From: Brachyhypopomus gauderio
Lineage: Eukaryota; Chordata; Actinopteri; Gymnotiformes; Hypopomidae
DNA length: 64,000 nucleotides
Reading direction: 5' to 3'
Assembly: GCF_052324685.1 (NCBI RefSeq)
Contig: NW_027506921.1
Coordinates: 69,501 to 133,500 of the forward strand
How positions within the stretch are numbered: the stretch's first letter is position 1; each line of letters starts with the position of its first letter. The position numbers were made by a program, and so were the translations under genes. Shown here in pieces: positions 13,166 to 48,880 of the stretch. The notes beneath the pieces are model-generated. The model saw only the letters and a program-made list of their open reading frames with translations. It made no database searches and was not told the DNA's origin.

Positions 13166-13270
13166 CTATGCGTGTTTTTGTTTTTCATTTCTGAGGTTAG
13201 AAGGGGGTGGGTTGAAAGGTGAGGTAACACAGCAGTTCCTTCTTCCTCTTTTTTAAAATATTCACATATC

Positions 13271-18651
<5,381 letters not shown>

Positions 18652-18744
18652 ACTGACTATCTGAGAGTTACAAATAGAAAACAGTTTAGACGACAATAGA
18701 AGTGACCACGTTAAAGACAAAACGTCAAACAAAGTTTAACTTAC

Positions 18745-18840
18745 CTAAATAAATAGAGATAAACCTTATATGCTACATAAACATCTATACAGTCTTCATC
18801 TGTACATAAAGTGCTCCAGCTGGGTAAAGTGAGGAGTGGG
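18745..18840 (-). other. mdm2: Alternative non-coding first exon of mdm2 (P2 transcript)
   Basis: A strong donor (ATTTAG|gtaagt, intron starting 18744) lies about 120 bases downstream of the TATA box at 18864-18871, so the start site would be near 18840. This matches the known internal p53-inducible promoter layout of vertebrate MDM2. The start site is inferred. Confidence 0.7.
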
Positions 18841-18863
18841 AGCGTGTTGGACGCCGGTGAGGG

Positions 18864-18871
18864 TTTATATA
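18864..18871 (-). promoter_or_regulatory. mdm2: TATA box of the mdm2 P2 promoter
   Basis: TATATAAA on the minus strand, about 10 bases downstream of the proximal p53-like site and about 150 downstream of the perfect site. Confidence 0.75.
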
Positions 18872-18880
18872 GTCCTGAGG

Positions 18881-18900
18881 AGACATGTCAGGGCTAGCAG
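18881..18900 (-). promoter_or_regulatory. p53-like response element, 17/20 match
   Basis: Two adjacent decamers, agacatgtca and gggctagcag (plus-strand reading), match the RRRCWWGYYY half-site at 9/10 and 8/10 with no spacer and intact C..G cores. Confidence 0.6.
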
Positions 18901-18937
18901 CAGGCATGGTGGTGATACTGGGCGTCTGGTGAACATC

Positions 18938-18957
18938 TGACATGTAGGAACATGACC
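18938..18957 (-). promoter_or_regulatory. Weak p53-like element
   Basis: Adjacent decamers tgacatgtag (7/10) and gaacatgacc (9/10). Both keep the CATG core. Weaker than its neighbours. Confidence 0.4.
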
Positions 18958-19019
18958 GAGTCTGAGTCACCTAGTGGTGAAGGAGCCACACACACCGTGC
19001 TGGGCTCAGCTGAGTCATG

Positions 19020-19039
19020 AGACATGTCCGGACATGTCC
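19020..19039 (-). promoter_or_regulatory. mdm2: Perfect p53 response element in mdm2 intron 1
   Basis: AGACATGTCC followed at once by GGACATGTCC: both decamers fit RRRCWWGYYY at 10/10 with zero spacer, the optimal arrangement. It sits upstream of the P2 TATA box in intron 1, where p53 elements of MDM2 are known. It explains p53-driven expression of its own inhibitor. Confidence 0.9.
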
Positions 19040-20091
19040 CGGCTCCCCAACCAGGAGATCGCACTGTGTGTGTACGGGCCGTGAGGGACACGGGCCAGGC
19101 GGGCTGGTGTGTTTGAGCAGGTGTCGGAGGACAGGTGACACACACCAGGATCACCGCTGACCACCCAACACATCCACGGATCTCACGACCATTAATTAAA
19201 ACGTCTCTAAAGCAATATAGCTTGAGTCATGTACAACACAATATTAGATGGCTAGCTATGCGAGCTAGTGTTGATCCCTGCTGATCGGGATATTACTGTA
19301 GTTATGTATCCCAGTATACATTAGTATTATCATTATCAACATTATTTACCAAAGTTACGCTATTGATCATTGATTATTGCGCAGTAATAAGTAGCTAAGC
19401 TGAGCTAAGCTAGCTCATCTGAACAAGCTGATCTTACTCCAACAGCGCTCACTAAACTAGATCACGTTAAAGAACACGTCCGCTCTACGTTTAAGTGTAA
19501 TTACAACAGCGAGGTGGTTGTGCTGGTGTACACAGCAGGCGAGATGATAACCGAGGCGAAAGCGCCGTCCAACATCAGCCGTAGCAGCAGCAGCAGCTAG
19601 CTAGCCTTACAGCCGCAGCGTTTGGGGTCTAGTGAGCCCAGTTAGCTTCACAGCTAACATAAAGTCGTGTTTGAAAACACAACGAGCGCCAGTTAAAGAA
19701 GTTAAACACACGAATAACGTCTCAATAGTCCCGAGACAACACGAACATAAAGCTGTAGCTAACAGGCTAGCTAGCGTTATTTACCTCAGCGCACTGTTTA
19801 CATTAGCAGCGGCCTGCTGGAACACACATACATGTGACTAAATCCGTTTGGTTATATTATCTCACACCATCCTGTTGAGAAAGGGTTTATTTAACATATA
19901 CGATAATTATGATTATTATAACCAGAGAGCCGTAACCGACATTAAAATAAGTTATTAGCTACGGTAGCTAACGTGTTCAACGGCCTCGTCCATCACGTTA
20001 ACCGAGTAACTAAAGGACCCAACTGAGGCGACGCGAGTGTTTATTATGTTCGTTATTTATTATAATCGCACATTAATGCGGTGCTCAAACA

Positions 20092-20095
<4 letters not shown>

Positions 20096-20122
<27 letters not shown>
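20096..20122. repeat. (TG)n microsatellite
   Basis: About 13 TG dinucleotides just inside mdm2 intron 1, about 30 bases from the first-exon donor. Confidence 0.9.
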
Positions 20123-20125
<3 letters not shown>

Positions 20126-20152
20126 AGAACGGGGCACATGAAGGGTTCTTAC

Positions 20153-20215
20153 CTCAGATAACCGTCACCGCTCAACGGCTCCGCCGCGCGAGCCGCTTTG
20201 AATTTTAAACGTAGC
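20153..20215 (-). promoter_or_regulatory. mdm2: mdm2 constitutive first exon and P1 promoter region
   Basis: A strong donor CTGAG|gtaaga (intron starting 20152) closes a GC-rich segment with CpG-rich motifs (ccgccgcgcg) up to about 20230, consistent with a TATA-less P1. The start site is not directly visible. Confidence 0.65.
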
Positions 20216-20230
20216 TCGCGCTCTCCGCAC

Positions 20231-21152
20231 GTGCAGCGCGTGCAGCCTCAATGTTCCTATAAACTTCTGCACTAGATGTAGACGTTCATTAATGAATGAA
20301 AAAATACATAAAGTATTTTAAAGTATTTTACGTAACTAAACGCAATGAATGAAAACACAAAACCGTAGATCAACATTCAGAAATAGTTTATAGAATATAG
20401 TTTAATGAAGTAATATCAACAATTTGATTCAACAAACAAGAAGGCTATCAGAACTTTGAATGTATGTTCCACTTATAACCTGTTTGTTTAATGTAGATAA
20501 CCCCTGGCTCGTCTGGCTCATTTGTATGTTATGTTTTTGTATACTGTTCGTTGTATACTTACCTCTGTGAAGTGTGATTTAATAAAAAAAATATATATAT
20601 ATATCTCAACAATCTAAAGAATTTAAAATGTTAATCGCGTCAAAAGGTGATTGGTGAGCTATGAGATAATGAAGGAATGTACCTGTACGATTAACGATTT
20701 CGGTGGACACCAAAGGGCCTGATTAAAGATTTTGTGTTCATCATCTACAGCAGCCTGTCCAACGTATCTTTCATCATTGCATTAACAATGGGCCTCTGAA
20801 GAACCGCTGACATTATAATATTCATATGCTGAGTGTGAAATCAGCGCCCTTCTTTGGTTGCTCAACGCCTCGTTTATGTTGTAAGATTAGTCAGGTTGTG
20901 GATCAGAAGTAATACACAAAGACTTCCTGCCCTTAATTAAACGTTAACCAGAGTAAAACTTTCCAGTTCGAAACATGTCTTGTATGCTTCACTGGACAAA
21001 ACCTTTCAGACTCGTTTCAGTTTCAGCTTAGCTGAGCTCAGCACGATGGAGAATGTGAAGCATGTCAAAGATTTTGGCTTTCATTGTGCAATCAAACCCT
21101 TGCACGGAAGATCCGAGCAAGATTGTAGTGTGTTTTCTAAAGCTGGAGAACT
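20231..21152. other. Intergenic upstream of mdm2, no gene recognised
   Basis: AT-rich. A short open frame at 20980-21189 has no family signature and runs into the Harbinger terminus. Confidence 0.6.
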
Positions 21153-21439
21153 GGGGGGTATTCCAGAAAGCGGGGTTAACAAACTCTAAACTTAACCCTG
21201 AACTCTGAGTTGTCTTACCCCGATCTGACATACTCAGAGTTTTCGGTTCCAAAACGGCGGATCGGAGTTAAAGTAATCAGGGTCGCTCAACTCTGAGTAG
21301 GTTGACCCAGACAGAAGCGTGTTCACGCGTAACTATAAAAGGCATTCTTAATGGAACGCAGATAAATAGGATTTATCATGGACTTAAACGCGAAAATCAG
21401 CCGAGCATCGTATTTCACACCACTGTAGCTTAAAGTATT

Positions 21440-21741
21440 AATGACTGCGTATGCAGAATATTTAGATATTATTAAACGTAAATGTAATACTGCGGTAGCT
21501 GCTAGAGAAAGGCAGTCAGCATGTCAAATAATTGCCAACAGAGTTAATGCGTGAGTGAAAATGATATTTTTATATTTAGCAGAAGGGTGCAATTATATTA
21601 TTATTTTCTCCAACTTTATAATACTGTATTAAGTTTTTAAATATTTTTTTATTGAACACTTACTAATTCCAGGTCTAATCTGAGTGGTGTGAAACACACA
21701 TGGCATCAGATAAAAATGAAGTATAAGAATATTGTACAAAG
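21440..21741 (+). pseudogene. Harbinger Myb/SANT-like DNA-binding protein fragment
   Basis: The exon up to 21550 reads YLDIIKRKCNTAVAARERQ and IIANRVNA; donor gtgagt; the next exon, 21673-21741, begins after ttccag and reads SGVKHTWHQIKMKYKNIV. This is the trihelix motif of Harbinger accessory proteins that carry transposase to the nucleus and TIRs. The start and C-terminal end are not clear. Confidence 0.6.
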
Positions 21742-21889
21742 GTATGGCTGTACATAACTATATCTTATTCTTAAAATATAAAATATATTTATTTACAGGA
21801 AAAATGAAATAATGAAACATAACAGTGAATTTGACTGTAATGTATATTAAAAGGTTACAGGGTGGATGGTGGGGTGGGGTGGGTGGTGG

Positions 21890-22640
21890 TGCATGATTTA
21901 ATGTGGAAAGCAGTGATTGCAGATGGAGTCTCTGACAACTCCACCATCTCTGTTGTCACCCACGTGCATGTAAGGTTCCTCGTCTGTGGGCATGTCAGAG
22001 ATGGTAGGCTGTCGCTCTTCCTGGATGGTTGCAATGTTGTGTAATACCACATATGCCATTATTATGTGGCACGCCCTATCAGGGGTTACTCTGAGCCCCT
22101 TCAGGCACTGGAACCTGGCCTTGAGGATTCCTAGGGTCATTTAAGTTCTTGCCCTGGTTTTGCTGTGGGCCTGATTGTAGCGGGACTGTGGTCCAGGTGC
22201 AGGATCTGAATAGGGAGTCATAAGGTAGGCCTATAGGACAGGTAGTGATACCCTCTGTCTTCATGAAGGAGGCCGTCATGTCCTATAATCACACTAGGGT
22301 TTGCAATGATTTAATTATTACACTGCATGTGAACAACTAGCAAAACTACCGCAGGCCTACTCTGTTCAGATTTGTTGTACAGTGTGGAATCATACATGGA
22401 TCCTGGCCATCTGGCTTCAACATTTGTGATGAGGTGGGAAGCATCACATATGATCTTAATGGGAAGAACGGTCAGTTACAATAGCTACGTTATTTTTGTT
22501 ACCATTAAAGATAAGTATTCATTAAGGATGATAAAGGTTAGTACCTGTACATTAATGCTATGGATGAATTTTCATGTTCTAATGGTGCTGAAATAGGTAG
22601 CATAGGTTCCATCAATACAGCCAATCACTCTAGGAAATCC
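21890..22640 (-). pseudogene. Harbinger (HARBI1-like) DDE transposase, broken
   Basis: Pieces in family order: IGCIDGT with the first catalytic Asp (near 22610), ARWPGSMYDS near 22400, then PYSDPAPGPQSRYNQAHSK near 22200, LKARFQCLKGLRVTP and VVLHNIA (22130-22020). A stop (taa) interrupts just before MTLGILKA at 22140, and other pieces need frame changes. Non-functional. Confidence 0.8.
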
Positions 22641-23359
22641 TTAAAATGTAAATGGAATGAAGTTCGTTATATATTGCTTCTCCTTTGCTTAATTTCTTTA
22701 TTGTCCGTGTGAATTAAAGACAAACCAATGATGCTGTGGAATTCCTCTTTGATGTCCATAACTGGCTTAAGCCCAGGAAACACCACAAAACCGGGCACTA
22801 GTCATTTTAATGCCGGACGTAGTTTTCGGACAGACCGACATAGCTTTGCTGACAGATTCCGCATCTCCTACACTATAAAGAAAACTTCCACTAGCAAAAA
22901 ACGAAGACCGATATATAACAATCTGGAGAGAATTTAGGGCTGATCCGCGATGTGTAATATTTGAAATGTTATTATAATAATAAAGTTATTGATGTAAGTA
23001 ATGGATTGTGCTGAAAACGATAACGTTCATTAAAAAAATAATCCGAAAATGATAGTAGGCCTATGTCTATTCGGGGTTTTACAAGGCGTTCCCGACGAAG
23101 AACTCAGCGAATAAACTGAGTTTCAATATCCACATGATCTTCGAGGAAAGGACACGTCATGATGACGTGTTTGTAACTCTGGGTCAGGTCCAAGTTAACC
23201 TGCCAGCGAGCAGGTTAGGTTCAGAGCGTAAGTTGCAATAGCAACTGACATAGAGTTTGTTTTAACCCGCTTTCTGGAACAGGAAACTCCGGGTTTTAGT
23301 GAACTCAGAGTTAACAAACCCTGAGTTAGTCACTTAACCCGCTTTCTGGAACACCCCCC

Positions 23360-23853
23360 TGGACTAATCACTCCGTTTGTTTTACAACATGTTCCTTTAG
23401 AGCTCAAGTTTGGACTTGTTAGAATGAAATGATGACTAAATTCAAGGACAATTAGCGATGTCAGAACAAAACGATTCATTTTCATATTGAAAATCAGAAT
23501 AGAGGTCAAGCACTCAATGTTCAATCACAGGTTTTACATGTTTCTCACCGTGAGTCTCATTATTTTAAACGCATTTCAGCGGTGTTTGTAGACGTGCTGG
23601 CGCGCGCGCACCTGGCCCCCCGCGCGCACCTGGTGGCCCGCGCGCAGGGACTACAGTGAACAGACAACACTAAAGAAACTTTTATTAATTGGATTGATTA
23701 TACGTATGTGCTCTTCCTTTAACAAATATATAAATATAAATATATTTACTTTGTGGCATAAAACTACAGATGAAATAGTGGTTTTGTCTTTGCATAACAC
23801 TATGTAAAACAAGTTTTGTTCAATGCTTTTTAATGTTATATTCCAGTTGCTGT
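23360..23853. other. Intergenic with a CpG-rich patch
   Basis: A short GC island at 23592-23650 contains repeated cgcgcgcaCctgg words; otherwise AT-rich and featureless. Confidence 0.5.
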
Positions 23854-24918
23854 TCAGAAGTGTGTGGTTTTCCGAGATTTATGACTATACTGCAAATCAG
23901 TTTCACGAATCAATCCCCAAATATAGTCGCCCATCATTTTCTCGTTATATTGTCCTTGGTAACGGCGTTCAAAGTTCATAATGTTCTGGTGGAAGCGCTC
24001 ACCCTGCTCCTCTGAATAAGCTCCCATGTTCTCTTTGAGCTTATCAAGATGAGCATCAAGGATGTGGATATTGAGTGACATCCTGCAGCCCATTGCAGCA
24101 TAGTTCTTTATCAGAGTCTGAACCAGTTGTACAGTTTTCATCTTTATGATTGCCTAGGAAACCGCGAACCTCTGTGACAAAACTGTTCCAAGCCGCTCTC
24201 TCCTTCCTATTCAGCTTCTTGGGAAATTCACTGCACTCTATGATCTTCTTGATTTGTGGTCCGATGAAGACACCAGCTTTGATCTTTGCTTCAGACAGCT
24301 TAGGGGAAAGATCTTGGAGGTAATTGAAAGCTCTCGACTCCTTATCTAGACTTACATTTATGGCATTTGGCAGACGCCCTTATCCAGAGCGACTTACATT
24401 TTTATCTCATTTCTTTTTTATCAAATGAGCAATTGAGGAAGGGCCTTGCTCAAGGGCACCTCAGTCATGGCCTCAGGTCTGGGAATTGAACCCACGACCC
24501 TCAGGTCACAAGACCAGTTCTCTAACCACCAGGCCATGACTGGCATGACGATGTGTAGTGGTGGCATCAGCACCTTGCGTGGGTCCACCAGTGGCTCCCA
24601 CTTTACATTGTTCTTCCCCACAGTGAACTCTGTCCGCTGAGGCCAGTCCCGTCTGTGGTAGTGCGCTTTAGTATCCCGACTGTCCCAAAGGCAAATAAAG
24701 CAAGGATACTTAGTAAAACCACCTTGGAGGCCCATCAGGAATGACACCATTTGACACCAGCAGAGGACTTTTTCACTTTTGTCTTTATAAAATGGCCACA
24801 TACATAGCAAAATGCGTCTGCTGGATGTATGCAACCTCTTGATGCCATCTAAATTGACTAAGTTGCTGTGTACTGTAAGGAAAAAGGATGTCTCTCCAAA
24901 CTCAATAAAAATGGTCAA
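23854..24918 (-). pseudogene. Broken transposon-associated gene of unknown class
   Basis: Minus strand: 24900-24560 reads a region with CLWDSRDTKAHYHRRDWP and PRKVLMPPLHI; after a SINE insertion it resumes at about 24350-24150 with LSEAKIKAGVFIGPQIKKI and KERAAWNSF, then a frame change near 24140, then 24141-23854 with MGCRMSLN, LDAHLDKL, EQGERFHQ and RRYQGQYNEKMMGDY. I recognise the GERFHQ...E+RYQG pattern from many uncharacterised, repetitive fish and arthropod proteins, but not a named transposase family. Both the insertion and the frameshift make it inactive. Confidence 0.65.
24355..24548 (-). mobile_element. tRNA-derived SINE inserted in the broken gene
   Basis: Minus strand starts with a Pol III A-box-like TGGCCTGGTGGTTAGAG and a B box GGTTCAATTCC about 40 bases later, then a tRNA-unrelated body and the common teleost tail words gggcgtctgccaaatgcc. 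It splits the host reading frame. Target duplication is not clear. Confidence 0.8.
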
Positions 24919-27458
24919 ACTTTATTCCATGCAGTATCAAAGTACAAGAGTACTGAGGATTCAGCAGAGCAAGACTGATCACCCGGTAGCAGAGTAACAC
25001 ACAATATATACATTTGAAGGTAGTGGTCCTTCCTAAGCTCCTCCTGTAATGGGTGTGGGGTGAAGTGTGAGTACTGTCGTTATCAGAATCTGAATAGATA
25101 TTGAATTCACACCTGTCTATTTAGGTCAATTCCCCTTTATCTGTGATGGCTGTTGCCCACTTACTATGCAATCCCAACCAATTAGATCATGTCTCTCCGT
25201 CTCTCAGAAAGGGCTATAGTGGCCCTATATAACTGTAGTTATACAGCTACCTACAATTCTGTACAGTCCCACAAAGTTCTAGATAATTCTGGACAGTTCT
25301 AGAAACTTCTTGATAGTTCTCACAATTCCAGAAGCTTCTTACGTATCTTGAAATATGGCGAATATCCTTAAAATAGATCAATTTCAAAATATCATTGTGC
25401 TGACCACAAAAGCAATGTTTACGGGCAATAATAACTTTTTTCTTTTCATTTAGAGTACAAACAATCAAGAAAACACACTTAACAACTGGGAACAATTATT
25501 TTTTTGAAAATTGTTACATGGTGTAATCACTTCAAATATTGTCAAATGTCGTCCCCCCCCGAACGATCGCCAAATGAATGCTTCTATGTTGTAGTTTGGC
25601 TGGTAAACAAACCCCCCCCCCCCCCCCGTTCTCAAGCCATTCGTGTCTCCCCATCCCCCCCACCCCCCCACCTATTAAATTCAATTTTCGTCCCTGCTCG
25701 GACTAAAAGCTTTAGCTGCTCGAGTTTTTGGGGACCCGCTGGGGCATCATTAGATATTTAGTACATGTACTGAATTTGTCCTGCACCTCAACTCAACAGT
25801 AAAACTGATTTAAGAGGGGCGCAGTAACATTTTAGTGAGGCACATGTCTCAGTAATTGGGTCTAATGATGCCCCTGATACTATATAAAACCATATAATAC
25901 ATTACTTATCAGTCAATTAACTTTTAAAGTGTGATAAATCCTAAAATTATACATCTTTGTTGAACAAACAGGAAAAGACTACATTGTCCATCAGATTGGG
26001 ACATAAACAAAAATCAAGTTGAGGGGCAATAAAGCACAAAAACACAGAAGATGACACTCTGGTTCTACCCAGTAAGGACCTACTGCCTTCTTGATCAGGT
26101 CCCAGGGTATGACTCATGTCACGAGGTGTAACATAGGGATAATGGACAACTGAATACACAAACATTCAATAATGGATTTCTCTTTAAATGTATTCATTTT
26201 CAATGACTAGACTTCCAATGATGGAAAGAGAAAGAGAGAGAGAGAGAGATACTTTAATAATCTTGGAGGAAATGTCAGTCATACTATAAAAATCACAGAA
26301 CCAATCTAGATATAAAAAACTTTTAAAAACAACCAGTTAATTACAAAGTGCAAGTAGGTGTATGTGAATCACATAACATTTACATAACTTGAGAAATACA
26401 ATTTACATAACTTGAAATTGAATGAAGAATATGAATTTACTAAATAAATATATAAATAAAAACAACAACAAACTATTTCCAAGGTGCATATGGGCATGTG
26501 AAAATCCAGAAGGCAGCTCGAGATATTTAATGTAAACTGTCCTGTTGTGCAGGAATTTCTGAATGCCATTTTGTACCACAATTTTTACCTGTAGAATTGT
26601 AAAAAATCACAATTATATTGGGTGTGAATCTAGAAATTTTATCAGGGAAATGAAACCCCACTTCCTTCATGTTGTACACAACCAGGATAGCTGTCAAAGG
26701 CTCCATGTTAATTTTGGTATATATACATTCAATTCATATATATACAATAAAGGATTATCTTATCTTATTCACCAAATGATTAGAAACACCCATCTTGCAT
26801 CTATACCCAGTGGTTACTTTTTTAAATCCACCTATGCAATTTTGACATTTTTGGGTGGTATACCACTGCAGCGTCTCCAGCAGTCTTTAATGGTACTCTG
26901 TAAAAATTAGTTCTTGCAAATTCGTTTGTGCACATACAACCCAAAGGTTCGAAGACAGTGTTTACATGCAAAGCTCGAAGGAAGATAGCCCAAGGACTTT
27001 GGCAAATAGCAGAAAAACTAAAAGCAATTTCAAGAAATACTTAGTCAGCTTTTCCCAATTCCATGAACAGTGACCGGAGCCATTGTGTGTGTGTGTGTGT
27101 GTGTCTACGTATGGTGTGACTCCAGAGACATTGCAAAACTGCCCATTTGCTGGGCGCTCTGTGACCTCCAACCCAGAAACGTTTATTTCTGACCTGTAAC
27201 CAGATACGGTAATTGTGTCATGGGGTCATGAAACATCTTAAACAGAGTCAACAGGCATAAAGGTGAATATTTGTCCTGTTCATTCAGAGTAAATTAAACA
27301 TTTGTACATGATAAATGTGTTTATTGTTGACTACAGCACATGAAACAACTAACAAAAATAATCAAATTATACTGTACAATTAATTCTGAGTGTAAGCAAG
27401 CTTACTTCTTCAGTACTGTCTTTTACTACAGTACACTGCAGTTACTAACCTAACTACA

Positions 27459-27499
<41 letters not shown>

Positions 27500-27751
27500 C
27501 ATCCACACACCAATCAGATGTATTCATATCCTGCCCTATCACATTCTTCATGTGGCAGCTGGCTAAAGTGATGAAAAAGAACATTTTCATCATTGCTCAA
27601 TAATTCCACCTACATATGGCACAGAAACCCGTTTGGAGCTGGTTGTTGGCGTGTGTTGGTGAACATGAGTGATGTGGGCTTATAATATATACATATATAC
27701 ACACACACTTATAAAAAAAAACCCCTTCATATCCACTTTTGCAATAGGTAT
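24919..27751. other. Intergenic; homopolymer and inverted repeat
   Basis: Contains C runs at 25554-25560 and 25611-25627, a GA tract (26225-26249), TG tract (27084-27104), TG/GA tract (27462-27499), a cluster of agttct/acttct words at 25250-25340, and a spaced inverted repeat listed separately. No gene is recognised. Confidence 0.6.
25741..25874. repeat. Spaced 14-bp perfect inverted repeat
   Basis: GGGGCATCATTAGA at 25741-25754 and its exact complement TCTAATGATGCCCC at 25861-25874, 106 bases apart. Could be termini of a small MITE; flanks show no obvious target duplication. Confidence 0.7.
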
Positions 27752-27757
27752 TTTATT
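27752..27757 (-). terminator. slc35e3: Candidate poly(A) signal of slc35e3
   Basis: AATAAA on the minus strand, about 260 bases after the stop codon. Confidence 0.55.
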
Positions 27758-28016
27758 TGGACACTAAGCAATGCAAAAATAGTATAAATGTAATGTAAAC
27801 AACCTCTTTTTTAAGTTGCACAACGCTTTTCCGTTATCGTGCTCACAGGGCCATAACTCCAGCGAGCCCCAATATCCCAGGGTCTAGGTTACGGTTTATG
27901 GGTCTCGTCTCTGATGTCCATTATGTCCCAACCTGCCGTTTTCCACGCCGGTATCAGGCTCCGCCCAAACCTTTACCAGCACTGGTTCAAGCTCCGTGAT
28001 TGGCACAGAGGACAGC

Positions 28017-31030
<3,014 letters not shown>

Positions 31031-31376
31031 TCTACACGCGTTAACACTCGAGATGGCGGCGTTCACACGCGTTCAAGTGGACGTTTGTTGAACTTGTAAT
31101 TCAACATACATTCTTATTTCTGAAACTCAAACTTCAGAAACTAATATTATTACAGCAGGGACCACAACGGCCGTTTAATAGGTGCCAAGAAAAGATCTGG
31201 AGTAAAAGACAAATAGAATATCCAGATGTGATCAGTAAAAGCAAGTTTGCATCACACACATCTCTGTGTAGTAAATTAATAGTTATGCTAGAGGATTGTT
31301 CTATTTTGGGGAGGCAGGAATTCTAGTCTGCAATTCAAATCTACTAAACCAGGTCAAACCAGTCCTCAAACAAATC

Positions 31377-31382
31377 TTTATT
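31377..31382 (-). terminator. nup107: Candidate poly(A) signal of nup107
   Basis: AATAAA on the minus strand, about 75 bases after the nup107 stop codon. Confidence 0.65.
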
Positions 31383-31456
31383 CAAGTACAAAATACAAGA
31401 CATGCTTCATTCTTTTAAACAGCAAAATGAAAACGACAGAGGGTGTGTTACAGAAT

Positions 31457-47134
<15,678 letters not shown>

Positions 47135-47142
<8 letters not shown>

Positions 47143-47215
47143 TTTCGGATATAAATTCGCCACTGCTGGCCAAAGTTTGCAACCGGCTAGATTAGCGCCC
47201 TCGCGCCTTCCTCTT
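47135..47215 (-). promoter_or_regulatory. nup107: nup107 first exon and proximal promoter
   Basis: ATG at 47142-47140 followed by donor TTG|gtaaat (intron starting 47134). Upstream sequence to about 47215 is locally CG-containing (tagcgccctcgcgcc), suggesting the transcription start. Start site not directly visible. Confidence 0.6.
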
Positions 47216-47740
47216 CTTCTCTACTACAGAAAAACTAAAACCCTGCACGTCATTGCCCGCTAGTGGACACACGAAGAAACGCATCAAATGAGACTGTTAC
47301 AACGGATTGATAGTATTCAATTTGTTCAGTAGACAAACCCTGACGTCAATATACGACGATTTTATTGCGAAATACCTCAATGCACTCGTTTTTTTTAATG
47401 AAATGAGGTACACAAGATTTAGAGAGAAACAGGCTGTTCTGGGTCATACATCATCTGTGCAAGCATTTGCAGCAATGAAAACATCTGCAATGAGAATTCT
47501 TGTTTTAGAAATGTGTGAATATTTTCATAATTGTAGATCTACTAAGGAAATCATAATTGATGCCTTTGCTTGTGTTTTACCTCATGAGAGAACTGGTGCA
47601 CTGACTACTTACAAACCTTACAATATACCTTATAACAATACTTACGACCTACTATGACTTATAAATCTACTACTAAGAAAATGACATTCTTTGGTGCTCA
47701 CCTAAACATCAAAGTTTATGATACACAACACCTCAAAATC
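47216..47740. other. No gene recognised
   Basis: One plus frame (47307-47657, 116 codons) lacks any family signature. It borders a Penelope relic and may be a poorly preserved part of it. Confidence 0.4.
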
Positions 47741-47744
47741 TTCC

Positions 47745-48250
47745 ACGATGATGCCAAGCCTCAAAAACATCAAATACATGCTTGTCAAGAGTGTGATATG
47801 TAATCAAATAACAACTGTTGTGCTGTAGCCAGCAACCACTCAACATGTAAATTTATTGAAACAGCCACTAAAATAACCAGCCCTCAAGGATCAATTTTTA
47901 TTACCCATAATTCTCATGCCTCACTGCAGGAGTTGACTGTTTTATCTATTGCAAGAGATGTAATCAGCTTTATATCAGAGAAACCAGGAGAGGGCTTGAC
48001 GATCATTTCACTGAACATTCTTGGGCTGTCAGAATTAAGGATTTGTCATTTCCAGTGGCTAGTCATTTTATGGTAATGGACTCTGCGTTAATGACATATC
48101 TTTTTGCATTGCCAGTTGTTGCTAGGGCAGATGAACTGATCTGCAACTTTAGAAGATGAACTGAATGATGATTTAAACATTGATTTTGTATATAAAAACT
48201 GGTTTCAACTCCAAAAACTTCAGAAGCACCGAGCTTGCTCAGCTGACGAA
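47745..48250 (+). pseudogene. Penelope-like retroelement remnant (GIY-YIG end)
   Basis: Across frames it reads SLKNI, CSTCKFIE, TKITSPQGSIFITH, CKRCNQLYIRETRRGLDDHF and FPVASHF, in the order of the linker and GIY-YIG endonuclease domain of Penelope-like elements (family motif LYIGETGRRLxDR). The G of YIGE is R here, and stops and frameshifts break it. Confidence 0.7.
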
Positions 48251-48409
48251 GGTCAAAGACCGTTCTGCAGTTTAAGCTCTTAAATTTGCACTTTCATGAA
48301 AAAGAACTTCCTACTTTTACTGTCTTATACATTCTATGTAACACTAACACTGTTCGTAGCACTTACCTGTGTATTATTATACCTGTGTTTGGTGTATTAT
48401 GAACTGACA

Positions 48410-48880
48410 TACAGTTTTGACCATAAGTTTTGAGAATGGCACAAACAAATTGTGGTTTTTTAGAACCTTTTGTCAGATGTTTATATTGTATAATTAAGTA
48501 CAATTATGTGCATTATGGACATGCTCATGTCACCAAGTGATAACCAAGTGGCTCAGTGAACAAAACATAAACATTTTGGGACCATGGCCAGGACACTTCC
48601 CAGATCTAATCCCATCAAAAACCTGTGGTGAGTCCTCAAATAGAGGAAGGACAAACAAAAACCCAGAAACTCTGATCAACTCAAAACAATTAGGCAAGAA
48701 TGGGTTGCCATCACTCAAACCTTTGCCCAGAAACACATATCCAGCATGCCGAGGCCAATTGCAGGAGTCTTCAAGAAGAAGTATGAACACTGTAAATATT
48801 GAGTTTTACTTTAAACTGGATGTATTTGTCAATAAAAATTTAAAAAGAAGTACTGAATGCTTATAACTGTACTTCAGTAG
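48410..48880 (+). pseudogene. Tc1/mariner transposase 3' fragment
   Basis: WLSEQNINI then PWPGHFPDL (family [15 protein letters not shown], degraded), followed after frame changes by AITQTFAQKHISSMP-like and FKKKYEHCKY-like ends. Starts near a ttgaccataagttttgagaatg word typical of such termini. Inactive. Confidence 0.7.

Larger units (their letters stand above)
21153..23359. mobile_element. Decayed PIF/Harbinger transposon
   Basis: Terminal inverted repeats GGGGGGTATTCCAGAAAGCGGG at the left and its near-complement ending cgctttctggaacacccccc at the right (one difference in the first 20). It encodes on the plus strand a spliced Myb/trihelix-type protein and on the minus strand a broken DDE transposase, the standard two-gene Harbinger plan. 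No clear 3-bp target duplication could be assigned. Confidence 0.85.

Noticed and set aside
24919-27751. Plus-strand frame 26563-26910 as a gene
   Set aside because: No domain, low-complexity flanks and no splice or codon-use support.
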